A model generated the notes under the pieces. The model was not told where the DNA came from. It worked only from the letters and a program-made list of their open reading frames with translations, and ran no database searches. 24,302 nt of DNA from an uncultured Oscillospiraceae bacterium. GTDB taxonomy: Bacteria > Bacillota > Clostridia > Oscillospirales > Ruminococcaceae. Position 1 is the first letter of the stretch; every line of letters starts with the position of its first letter. Positions 13,900 through 20,470 of this stretch are shown here, in pieces. The stretch is taken from NCBI GenBank assembly GCA_900548355.1, contig URKR01000028.1:1-24302 (forward strand), written 5' to 3'. The position numbers and the translations under genes were made by a program.

Positions 13900-13973
13900 G
13901 TAGGGGCCGATGCTTGCATCGCCCCGCGGGTGTTTGCGGCGTTCCCGGGCCGATGGCGAGCATCGGCCCCTAC
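13900..13973. repeat. Composite REP element 4 (74 bp)
   Basis: Left palindrome GTAGGGGCCGATGCTTGCAT, right palindrome GGGCCGATGGCGAGCATCGG, ending CCCCTAC. The outer ends are perfect inverted repeats. The middle segment pairs more weakly (CGGG...CCCG) than in copies 1-3. It lies between the operon terminator and the 3' end of perR, in a gap (13787-14017) with no gene. Confidence 0.9.
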
Positions 13974-14017
13974 AGAGGTTTTCGAGGCGGCCGCCGATCC
14001 ACCATAATTCCTGATTT

Positions 14018-14395
14018 TCAATGCGCTTCCTTCTGCCGGCAGGCGGGGCAAAGATAGTGGATGGTCAGCTGGTAGCTGCGCACCTCGGTGCCGATGGCGG
14101 CTTCAATCTCCCGCACGAGGCCGATGACCGGGATATCCTGCAAATCGCCGCAGCCGTCGCAGTACAGATGGCCGTGCGGGGCGGCGGTTTTGTCAAACCG
14201 GTCGGCGCCGTCCGGCATTTCAAGCCGGCCGATTTCACCGGCCTGCTCCATGAGCTTGAGGTTGCGGTAAACGGTGCCGCGGGCAATGTTGGGCATTTCC
14301 CGGCGGGCTTGGGCAAAGATCTCGTCCGCCGTCAGATGGCGGGGGCTTTTTTGCATCAGATCCAAAATCAGGCGACGCTGGCGTGTCATGGTCAT
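14018..14395 (-). CDS. perR: PerR-type peroxide-sensing repressor (Fur family)
   Basis: A 125-aa Fur-family metalloregulator. The winged helix has TADEIFAQA and ARGTVYRNLKLMEQAG. Two CxxC pairs (79/82 and 116/119) would hold structural zinc. The five regulatory-metal ligands of Bacillus PerR map with identical spacing: His20, Asp68, His74, His76 and Asp87 (PerR 37, 85, 91, 93, 104). The last is Asp, as in peroxide sensors, where iron-driven oxidation of two His causes release. The protein is slightly shorter at the N-terminus than Bacillus PerR. It is divergent from rubrerythrin and shares an identical operator-like repeat with it. The start is ATG 14395; ATG 14389 is also possible because AAAGGA could serve either. 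Confidence 0.9.
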   Translation of the reverse strand: MTMTRQRRLILDLMQKSPRHLTADEIFAQARREMPNIARGTVYRNLKLMEQAGEIGRLEMPDGADRFDKTAAPHGHLYCDGCGDLQDIPVIGLVREIEAAIGTEVRSYQLTIHYLCPACRQKEAH

Positions 14396-14427
14396 CCCGT
14401 CCTTTCTGCCTGAAGGGCGAAGTGAAT

Positions 14428-14444
14428 ATAAGATTTTGTCTTAT
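14428..14444. promoter_or_regulatory. Operator-like repeat at the perR promoter
   Basis: ATAAGA-TTTTG-TCTTAT, a perfect 6-5-6 inverted repeat starting 4 nt after the perR -10 box, thus over the transcription start. It shares the TAAGA-N5-TCTTA core with the site at 14575. Auto-repression is inferred. Confidence 0.75.
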
Positions 14445-14448
14445 CGAT

Positions 14449-14477
14449 ACGATACCGCATTTTGGCGCCGTTGTCAA
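14449..14477 (-). promoter_or_regulatory. Promoter of perR
   Basis: Minus strand TTGACA (14472-14477), a 17-bp spacer, TATCGT (14449-14454). Confidence 0.78.
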
Positions 14478-14541
14478 TGCCGGAAGGGGATTTTCCGGCA
14501 GATTTCACAAAATCATGTTCCAAAAATTTTCGAAATGGGGG

Positions 14542-14570
14542 TTGACAACCCTGCGGAGGACGTGTATACT
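14542..14570 (+). promoter_or_regulatory. Promoter of rubrerythrin
   Basis: TTGACA (14542-14547), a 17-bp spacer, TATACT (14565-14570); near consensus and so probably strong when derepressed. An A/T-rich tract precedes it. A palindrome TGCCGGAA...TTCCGGCA (14478-14500) lies between this and the perR promoter. Confidence 0.9.
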
Positions 14571-14574
14571 TTGA

Positions 14575-14591
14575 TTAAGATACAGTCTTAA
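14575..14591. promoter_or_regulatory. Operator-like repeat at the rubrerythrin promoter
   Basis: TTAAGA-TACAG-TCTTAA, a perfect 6-5-6 inverted repeat beginning 5 nt after the -10 box. It has the same spacing and TAAGA-N5-TCTTA core as the perR site, with an unrelated central 5-mer, which is what a protein-binding site would show. Confidence 0.78.
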
Positions 14592-14629
14592 AAATAGACT
14601 GCAACACAATGCGAAAGGAGAGCGCAACA

Positions 14630-15172
14630 ATGGAACTGAAAGGCAGCAAGACCGAAAAGAATCTGTGGGAGGCTTTTGCAGGAGAGAGCCAGGCCCGCAA
14701 CAAATACACCTACTTTGCCTCCAAGGCGAAGAAAGAGGGCTATGAGCAGATCTCGGCCATCTTCACCGAGACCGCCAACAACGAGAAGGAGCACGCCAAA
14801 ATCTGGTTCAAGCTCCTCATGGAGAACGGCGAGATCCCCGATACCCTGACCTGCCTGAAGATGGCCGCCGCCGGCGAGAACGAGGAGCACACCTCGATGT
14901 ACCCGCGGATGGCCGCCGAGGCCAAGGAGGAAGGCTTTGACCAGATCGCCGCCCTCTTTACGATGGTCGCCGCGATCGAGAAGGAGCACGAGGAGCGGTA
15001 CAAGGCGCTCGCCGCCAACATCGAGGCCGGCAAGGTCTATGCCCGTGAGACCGAACAGGTCTGGCAGTGCCGCAACTGCGGGTTTGTCTATATCGGCACC
15101 CACGCGCCGGTCAAGTGCCCGGTCTGCGCCCACCCGCAGGCGTACTTTGAGCTGCGGAGCCAGAACTACTGA
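14630..15172 (+). CDS. rbr: Rubrerythrin
   Basis: A 180-aa non-haem di-iron peroxidase that reduces hydrogen peroxide in anaerobes, using electrons from NADH-linked rubredoxin systems. The four-helix ferritin-like part supplies Glu19, Glu52/His55 (NEKEHAKIW), Glu97 and Glu117/His120 (IEKEHEERY). The C-terminal rubredoxin-like FeS4 domain has CRNCGFVY (147/150) and CPVCAHPQAYF (163/166). The length is a little under the classical 191 aa but all ligands are present. AAAGGAG precedes ATG 14630. It has its own promoter with a PerR-type operator candidate, so it is probably induced by peroxide or oxygen. Confidence 0.97.
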   Translation: MELKGSKTEKNLWEAFAGESQARNKYTYFASKAKKEGYEQISAIFTETANNEKEHAKIWFKLLMENGEIPDTLTCLKMAAAGENEEHTSMYPRMAAEAKEEGFDQIAALFTMVAAIEKEHEERYKALAANIEAGKVYARETEQVWQCRNCGFVYIGTHAPVKCPVCAHPQAYFELRSQNY

Positions 15173-15201
15173 TTGAGAGTTAAGAGTTTAGAACTAAGAT
15201 A

Positions 15202-15291
15202 AGGTGGATCGCGTACCTGCGGTACGCTCAAGAAGCTGGGGCAGACGCCGCCGTGACTTTTTGAGCGCGCTGTCAGGCGCGCGATCCACCT
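15202..15291. repeat. Nested inverted-repeat element (about 90 bp) after rubrerythrin
   Basis: The outer arms AGGTGGATCGCG (15202-15213) and CGCGATCCACCT (15280-15291) are perfect. Inside are three further pairings: GCGTACC-TGC-GGTACGC (15211-15227), CGCTCAA with TTGAGCG, and GCGCGC-TGTCAG-GCGCGC. The plan of terminal repeats, two side hairpins and a middle is like a miniature mobile element and unlike a plain terminator. However, the T-rich tail TGTTTTCTTTTTTC after it would also let it terminate rbr transcription. A low-complexity GAGAGTTAAGAGTTTAG tract precedes it. The gap 15173-15413 holds no gene. Confidence 0.7.
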
Positions 15292-15350
15292 GTTTTCTTT
15301 TTTCTATTCCCTTAAACCGTACTCTATCCCTTCCGCCCGCAGATTGTGGG

Positions 15351-15379
15351 TTGCAGTTTTGCGCCGGGTGCGGTACACT
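15351..15379 (+). promoter_or_regulatory. Promoter-like sequence facing into the C39 gene
   Basis: TTGCAG (15351-15356), a 17-bp spacer, TACACT (15374-15379), then GGAGG, but no credible plus-strand gene follows. It points antisense into the peptidase gene. It could be a relic promoter or drive antisense RNA. Confidence 0.4.
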
Positions 15380-15413
15380 GGAGGTATCGCGGGGCGGGTT
15401 GGGCCGGCGCAGG

Positions 15414-16031
15414 TCAGAGCGTTTCGCCGTCCGGCACGAGCACGACGGCGCGGCGGCCGAGCTGGCGGTAGATTTCGATAAACCGGCCGCGTTCGACCCG
15501 GCGGTTGAAATCGAGCGGGTCGGCCACCGTGAAATGGGTGTCGTCCGCCCCGCACAGCGCCATGCAGTGCAGCGTGTGGAACACCCGGTGCTCGCCGCCG
15601 CCCGGCAGCGCGTAGGCTCCGCAGGCGTCAAACTGCACGTCGTTGAAATGCAGCGTCGCCCAGAAAATGACCGGCCGGCCTTTTTCGAGCTGGGCGACGA
15701 GGTCGGCCTCCTCCGCGCCGGTCAGATCCTGCGGGGTATACCCGCCGCCGTGCGCGGCCAGGTAGGCGCGGGCGGCCGCGACGATCGGCCCTGCAAAGCA
15801 GTAGTAGCCGGTCTCGGGGCTGCCGTCGTCCAGGTGCGGGTTGCCCATATAGACTTTGTCCGGGTCGGCCCCGTACCAGCGCGCGCTGCGCGGCAGGTAA
15901 TGGTCGGCCAGGTCGCATTTGTCGGCGTCGAAGCCGTAAAACCGAAGCACCTCGCACAAACTCGTGATCTCGCAGCCATTCGGCAGCTCCGGGTTTTGCA
16001 GGATTTGGGGAACCGGTAAGAGGATGGGCAC
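15414..16031 (-). CDS. C39-like papain-fold peptidase (Peptidase_C39_2)
   Basis: A 205-aa protein. The opening LQNPELPNGCEITSLCEVL carries the catalytic Cys20 in the NGCEITSL form typical of the C39_2 family. A later HCMALCGADDTHFTVADPLD block supplies the expected His and Asp. GKGRPVIFWAT-like strands lie between (EKGRPVIFWA). No signal peptide or transporter domain is seen, so this is a stand-alone cysteine peptidase or amidase rather than a bacteriocin exporter. Start: AAGGAG lies 8 nt before GTG at 16031; the open frame runs 39 codons further up, but that part has no site and covers the promoter. It is divergent from the P1 peptidase gene. Confidence 0.82.
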   Translation of the reverse strand: MPILLPVPQILQNPELPNGCEITSLCEVLRFYGFDADKCDLADHYLPRSARWYGADPDKVYMGNPHLDDGSPETGYYCFAGPIVAAARAYLAAHGGGYTPQDLTGAEEADLVAQLEKGRPVIFWATLHFNDVQFDACGAYALPGGGEHRVFHTLHCMALCGADDTHFTVADPLDFNRRVERGRFIEIYRQLGRRAVVLVPDGETL

Positions 16032-16081
16032 GGCGATCGTCTCCTTCGTTTTTATTCTTTGTTTCCAACGGCCTTTTCCCC

Positions 16082-16090
16082 ATTGTACCA
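16082..16090 (-). promoter_or_regulatory. Extended -10 promoter of the C39-like gene
   Basis: Minus strand TGGTACAAT about 50 nt before GTG 16031; the -35 box is poor (TTCCTT). It overlaps the leader of the divergent P1 peptidase gene, where an 11-bp direct repeat CCATGCCCACC occurs at 16088 and 16116. Confidence 0.45.
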
Positions 16091-16117
16091 TGCCCACCCA
16101 AAGAAAGGAAGTCTCCC

Positions 16118-17161
16118 ATGCCCACCATTCGTGAACTGGGGTTTGCACCGGGCCGGCTGCAGCCGGGGGCGCGCAACGCGCTGACCGACGTGGCCGGCGT
16201 GCGCGTCGGCCACTGCACGGTGCACAGCGCCCGTCACAACACCGGCGTCACTGTCGTCCTCCCGCGGGAGGATGTCTATTTCCACAAATGCACGGCCGCG
16301 GCCGCCGTCATCAACGGCTACGGCAAATCGGCCGGCCTTGTCCAGATTGAGGAGCTCGGCCAGCTCGAAACCCCGATCGCACTGACCAACACCCTCGGCG
16401 TCGGGCTGGTATCCGACGCGCTCGTCCAGCACACGGCCGAAGTCTGCGAAAAATACGGCGAGCGGCTGCGCAGCGTCAACCCGGTTGTGGGCGAGTGCAA
16501 CGACAGCGAACTCAACGAGATCGCCGACCGGGTTATCGGTCGGCGGGAGGTCGAGCGCGCCTTCGCTTCGGCCGGCGCCGATTTTGCCCAAGGCTGCGTC
16601 GGGGCCGGCGCCGGCATGATCTGCCACGGGCTCAAAGGCGGCATCGGCAGCGCGAGCCGGGTTGTTGAGATCGGCGGCCGCGCCTTCACGGTCGGGGTGC
16701 TCGCGCTGTGCAACCACGGGTGTCTCGAAGAACTGAACATCTTAGGCCGCAAACCCGGCGCGGCGATCCGCGCGCGGCAGGAAGAAACCCGCCCCGAATC
16801 CGACGTCGGCAGCTGCATCCTCGTGCTCGGCACCGACCTGCCGGTTTCGAGCCGGCAGCTTGGCCGGCTGACCCGCCGCTGCGCGGTCGGCCTGGCGCGG
16901 GTGGGCAGCTACTGGGGCCACGGCAGCGGGGATATCGCGATCGGCTTTACGACCGCCCACGACCTGCGCGCCGGCAAGGCTGAGGAACCCCCGATCGCCA
17001 CCCGCGCGATTCTGCGCGAAGATTTGCTTGAACAGCCGTTTCTGGCCGCGGCCGAAGCAGCCGAGGAGAGCGTGCTCAACGCGCTGGCCGCCGCCGTGCC
17101 GACGACCGGCTTTGACGGTAAAATCTGCCACGCGCTCTGCGAATATCTCGATCTGCTCTGA
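16118..17161 (+). CDS. P1-family (DmpA/BapA-like) aminopeptidase
   Basis: A 347-aa self-cleaving N-terminal-nucleophile hydrolase. The DVAGVRVGHCTV start, FHKCTAAAAVINGYGKSAGL, GAGAGMICHGLKGGIGSAS and the Gly-Ser step in SDVGSCILVLGTDLP identify it. Autocleavage would expose Ser232 as the nucleophile, giving large and small chains. GRLTRRCAVGLARVGS follows, as in DmpA. Family members release N-terminal amino acids, including D- or beta-residues, from short peptides. It is cytosolic with no signal. AAGGAAG precedes ATG 16118. It heads a long co-directional train and is followed after 32 nt by an M19 dipeptidase, so the pair may degrade unusual peptides. Confidence 0.92.
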   Translation: MPTIRELGFAPGRLQPGARNALTDVAGVRVGHCTVHSARHNTGVTVVLPREDVYFHKCTAAAAVINGYGKSAGLVQIEELGQLETPIALTNTLGVGLVSDALVQHTAEVCEKYGERLRSVNPVVGECNDSELNEIADRVIGRREVERAFASAGADFAQGCVGAGAGMICHGLKGGIGSASRVVEIGGRAFTVGVLALCNHGCLEELNILGRKPGAAIRARQEETRPESDVGSCILVLGTDLPVSSRQLGRLTRRCAVGLARVGSYWGHGSGDIAIGFTTAHDLRAGKAEEPPIATRAILREDLLEQPFLAAAEAAEESVLNALAAAVPTTGFDGKICHALCEYLDLL

Positions 17162-17193
17162 GCGCGGCGCAAAAGGGAAGGGGAAGGAAAAGC

Positions 17194-18195
17194 ATGAAAG
17201 TCTGGGATCTGCACTGTGATACGCTCTACCGCCTGCTCGGGCGGGAGGATACGGCTGGAGAACCGGCCGTCGAGGCCTTTGCAAAGGATGGCGGGATGCT
17301 CGATCTCGCCAAGATGCGCGCGGGGGATTATCTGCTGCAATGTTTCGCCTGCTTTGTCGGGCTGGAGGAAAGCCCCGACCCGCTTGTTTCGGCGCTGCGG
17401 GAGGCCGATTTTTTCCACCGCCTGCTCGCCGCCTACCCCGACGACCTTGTCTGGGTGAAAAGCGCGGCGGATATCGATAAACTGGGCGAGGACGGGCGCA
17501 TCGGCGCGATGCTGACGATTGAGGAAGGCGCGGTTTGCCGCGACGATCTTGCGATTCTGCGCGATTTCTACCGCCTCGGCGTGCGGATGATGACCCTGAC
17601 CTGGAACCACCAAAACGGCCTGGGGAGCCCGAACATCACCCCCGATTACAGCGAGGATACCTGGCCGGTCAAAGACCCCGGCGCGCCCGGCCTGACCGGG
17701 GTCGGGCGTGAATTTGTGGCCGAGATGGAGCGCCTGCATATGATTGTGGATGTTGCGCATTTGTCCGACGCCGGCATCCGCGATTTGCTTGCCATAGCCA
17801 CCCGGCCGTTTGCGGCAAGCCACTCGAACGCCCGGACCTGCTGCCCCCACCTGCGCAACCTGCCCGACGAACTGCTGCGCGCGATGGGGGAGAAGGGCTG
17901 TTTGATCGGGCTCAATTACTGCCCGGCTTTTCTTGACGATACCCCCGACCGCAAACACTGCGTTGGCAGCGTTGCCCAGATGGCGCGGCACGCGAAATAT
18001 ATTCTGAACCTCGCGGGCGAGGACGCCCTCGCGCTCGGCAGCGATTTTGACGGCATCGGCGGCGAGCTCGAGATCACCGGCGCGCAGGATCTGCCGCTGC
18101 TGGCTGAGGGCCTTGTAAACGAAGGCATCCCCGCGCGGGTGGTGGAGAAGATTTTTTACAAGAACGCCCGGAGGTTTTTTAGGGAGAACTTGTAA
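17194..18195 (+). CDS. M19-family (renal-type) dipeptidase
   Basis: A 333-aa zinc dipeptidase, amidohydrolase barrel. Metal ligands: His7 and Asp9 in DLHCDTL, the bridging Glu in LTIEEGAV (110-111), His189 in VDVAHLSDAG, and His210 in FAASHSNAR. Asp284 in GSDFDGIGG is the catalytic-site Asp. The family hydrolyses dipeptides, often with a D-residue at the second position. No signal peptide is seen, so it is likely cytosolic. AAGGAAAAGC precedes ATG 17194. It is probably co-transcribed with the P1 peptidase; both are suited to recycling D-amino-acid dipeptides such as those from cell walls (inference). Confidence 0.94.
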   Translation: MKVWDLHCDTLYRLLGREDTAGEPAVEAFAKDGGMLDLAKMRAGDYLLQCFACFVGLEESPDPLVSALREADFFHRLLAAYPDDLVWVKSAADIDKLGEDGRIGAMLTIEEGAVCRDDLAILRDFYRLGVRMMTLTWNHQNGLGSPNITPDYSEDTWPVKDPGAPGLTGVGREFVAEMERLHMIVDVAHLSDAGIRDLLAIATRPFAASHSNARTCCPHLRNLPDELLRAMGEKGCLIGLNYCPAFLDDTPDRKHCVGSVAQMARHAKYILNLAGEDALALGSDFDGIGGELEITGAQDLPLLAEGLVNEGIPARVVEKIFYKNARRFFRENL

Positions 18196-18210
18196 TGGGG
18201 GAGATTGAAA

Positions 18211-19191
18211 GTGAGGACGCTCAACAGGGAAACAACGGCATTATTTAAAATATTCGCAATTGTGAGCGTTGTGATCGCGCATGTGGGAAGAGCTTATTGG
18301 GGTATGAGCGAGCAAATTTCCAACTGCTTTGGAACCGGAGGGGTTGCGGTATTTTTGTTTCTCTCCGGGTATGGCTTGTACCAATCAGCCAAGAGACATG
18401 GGATCACAACGGCTTACTGGCAGAAAAAAGTACAAAAAGTATTTTTTCCATATTGGTTGGCTACAATTTTGTACGTTGTGCTGTGCCGTATACCGGTCAG
18501 TTCATCCACATTACTCCAAAATCTGCTTACAATAGACTATAACCGAAGCATTGACGGTACGATGTGGTATCTGAGCCTGCTCATGATTTTCTATCTGTCA
18601 TTTGGCGTGCTGTTTTGGGCGCAAATCCCAACCTGGGGGCGTATAACCTTCCTGTTTTTGGTTGCGACGGTGGTTCAAAATGCAACCGTCTTTGGCTCAT
18701 GCGGTTGGCAGTTTCAGCAAAACAGTTATATCTTCCCCTTAGGGGTGACGGCGGCCTGGGTTTTGGATCTTCTTTATAAGTGCAGAAAAAAGGCGCCGCG
18801 TGGTGTGCAGATCCTTGTTTGCTGTGTTTTGGGCGCCGGCTGCATCGTGATGTATGGCTGGGGTGTTGCAGATCAGCGGACTTTTTCAAGTATAAATGCA
18901 TGGCTGGTGGGGGGATGCCTCTTTTATGGCCTTGTTTTGAGCAATGGACTAACCATGGCCCCAAAAGGGAAAAAGTGGATTGGCGTTGCAGGGGCGCTGA
19001 CATACCCGATATATCTTGTGGAAGGAAAAGTGCTTGATAGGATAAAGGCGATAAGCGCTTTGCAGAATGCCTGGGCAGCGACCGTAACGGTTATTTTGCT
19101 AATTTTGGTAACCAGTATTATCCTGTATGTACTGATTCAATGGATTGATAAACGTGAAAAGGAGAAACAACCATGCCCCACCCTGAATTGA
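18211..19191 (+). CDS. Acyltransferase-3 family membrane protein
   Basis: A 326-aa integral membrane protein with about ten hydrophobic helices. The start TALFKIFAIVSVVIAHVGRAYWG contains the conserved His of acyltransferase-3 proteins. GGVAVFLFLSGYGLYQSAKRHG then KVQKVFFPYWLATIL are standard landmarks. The family O-acetylates or succinylates surface sugars. The base composition is visibly AT-richer, and codons are less biased than in all neighbours, pointing to recent acquisition. Start: GGGGGAG is 7 nt before GTG 18211; a TTG at 18205 in frame is closer and less likely. Its last 19 nt overlap the start of the next gene, so it is coupled into the gene train. Confidence 0.85.
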   Translation: MRTLNRETTALFKIFAIVSVVIAHVGRAYWGMSEQISNCFGTGGVAVFLFLSGYGLYQSAKRHGITTAYWQKKVQKVFFPYWLATILYVVLCRIPVSSSTLLQNLLTIDYNRSIDGTMWYLSLLMIFYLSFGVLFWAQIPTWGRITFLFLVATVVQNATVFGSCGWQFQQNSYIFPLGVTAAWVLDLLYKCRKKAPRGVQILVCCVLGAGCIVMYGWGVADQRTFSSINAWLVGGCLFYGLVLSNGLTMAPKGKKWIGVAGALTYPIYLVEGKVLDRIKAISALQNAWAATVTVILLILVTSIILYVLIQWIDKREKEKQPCPTLN

Positions 19192-20051
19192 CGCTGGAAA
19201 AGCGCATCGAGGCTGAGCTTTGCGGTTTGGATGCGACGCTGTGCCTGTATGCCGACGACCTGCACGGCCGGGTCATCGAGCGCGGGGCCGACCGGGTGTT
19301 TGAGTCGGCTTCGACCATCAAGGTCTTTGTGCTTGGGTGCCTTTTTGCCAAGGCTGCGGCCGGCACGGCGGAGCTTGACGCGGTGCTGACCTATGAGGCA
19401 AAGCATTTTGTTGATGGCTCGGGCATGCTGCGCGCACTTGGTACCGGCGCGCAGCTGCGCGCGCTTGACGCTGCGACGCTGATGATTGTGTGCAGCGACA
19501 ACATCGCGACGAATATGCTGATCGATTACCTCGGCCTTGCCGCCATCAACGAATTCATCGCCGCGGTCGGCTGCCCGAATACCAGGCTGCACCGGATGCT
19601 CGCCAGCGACAACTGGGGCGCGCCGCTCGGCAGCATCACGCCGCGGGATTATGGGCATTTCTTCGCCCGTCTCGCGAAAGGCGAGCTTGTCAGCCCGGCG
19701 GCAAGCGAAGCCATGCGCAGGATCTTCCGCCAGCAGCACTACAACCAGATGTTCATCGGCAGCCTGCCGCCCTACTATACCGACGCCGAGGAATCCGGCG
19801 CCGACCCCGAGCTGATTTACACCGCGACCAAAAGCGGCAGTATGGACGCCTGCCGCAACGACGGCGGGCTGGTACACACGCCGTATGGGGATTATGTGCT
19901 GGCGATGATGTGCACGGACTTCAAAAATAAGCTTGAGGTGAACGACCACCCGGCCTTTTTGTACGGCGCGCGGGTCAGCCGGCTGCTGTTTGACCAGTAC
20001 CTGGCGCTGGAAGGCCGGTTTGAACGCCGCTTTGACGGCGCGGAGGGCTGA
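19173..20051 (+). CDS. Class-A beta-lactamase-fold serine hydrolase
   Basis: A 292-aa protein with the penicillin-recognising triad: STIK (Ser47-Lys50), SDN (108-110), and TKSGS (Lys220-Gly222). An Omega-loop-like segment (about 140-165) lacks an evident ExxxN deacylation motif, so true beta-lactamase activity is doubtful. Family relatives include D,D-peptidase-like and beta-lactamase-related hydrolases. No signal peptide is seen, unusual for an enzyme acting on wall or antibiotics; either it is cytosolic or the start is further upstream, for which there is no room. AAAAGGAG precedes ATG 19173, which overlaps the acyltransferase end. It sits 3 nt before the DUF3592 gene. Confidence 0.85.
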   Translation: MPHPELTLEKRIEAELCGLDATLCLYADDLHGRVIERGADRVFESASTIKVFVLGCLFAKAAAGTAELDAVLTYEAKHFVDGSGMLRALGTGAQLRALDAATLMIVCSDNIATNMLIDYLGLAAINEFIAAVGCPNTRLHRMLASDNWGAPLGSITPRDYGHFFARLAKGELVSPAASEAMRRIFRQQHYNQMFIGSLPPYYTDAEESGADPELIYTATKSGSMDACRNDGGLVHTPYGDYVLAMMCTDFKNKLEVNDHPAFLYGARVSRLLFDQYLALEGRFERRFDGAEG

Positions 20052-20054
20052 CCG

Positions 20055-20447
20055 ATGACGGTGCTGAACCTGATTTACTGCCTGGTGGGCGGGGTGTTCA
20101 TTGTGCTGGGCGCGGCCTGCCTGTGGGAGAAATACCGCACGGTGCGCGGCGGCGTGCGGCTGCCGGCTCGGGTGATCGAGTGCCGGCGCCAGGGGGCAGC
20201 GGATACCAAGCGCGGCGGGTACTGCCTGGTTGTGGAATTTACCGACCCCGCCGGCATCCGCCATACGGCTGCCACCAACGATTCGTTCTGGTTTGACCAA
20301 AGCCGCCGCGTGGGCAATGTGATAGAAATCTGGTACAACCACCGCACCCCGACCGTCGTCGAGCGGCGCAGCGCCGAGGCCGAGATCCTTGGCGTGCTCT
20401 GCGTGGCGCTCGGCTTTGGCGTGATTTTCTGGCTGGGGCTGCGATAA
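20055..20447 (+). CDS. DUF3592-like small membrane protein, 130 aa
   Basis: A transmembrane helix at about residues 5-23, a soluble beta-rich middle (LPARVIECRRQG, GYCLVVEFTDPAGIRHTA, GNVIEIWYNHRTP), and a second helix at about 109-128. This two-helix, OB-like middle layout is that of DUF3592. Function is unknown. GGAGG inside the previous gene serves ATG 20055. Confidence 0.8.
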   Translation: MTVLNLIYCLVGGVFIVLGAACLWEKYRTVRGGVRLPARVIECRRQGAADTKRGGYCLVVEFTDPAGIRHTAATNDSFWFDQSRRVGNVIEIWYNHRTPTVVERRSAEAEILGVLCVALGFGVIFWLGLR

Positions 20448-20470
20448 TCCCGAAAAAGGAGACACCACCG

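Noticed and set aside
12674..13963. A 429-codon minus-strand open frame under the second glycosyltransferase
   Set aside because: Antisense shadow; it starts in the repeat/terminator region and carries no recognisable domain.
15204..16019. A 271-codon plus-strand open frame opposite the C39-like gene, downstream of a promoter-like box
   Set aside because: The start lies in the inverted-repeat element, there is no ribosome site, and the minus frame has the catalytic motif. The promoter-like box is kept as a separate observation.
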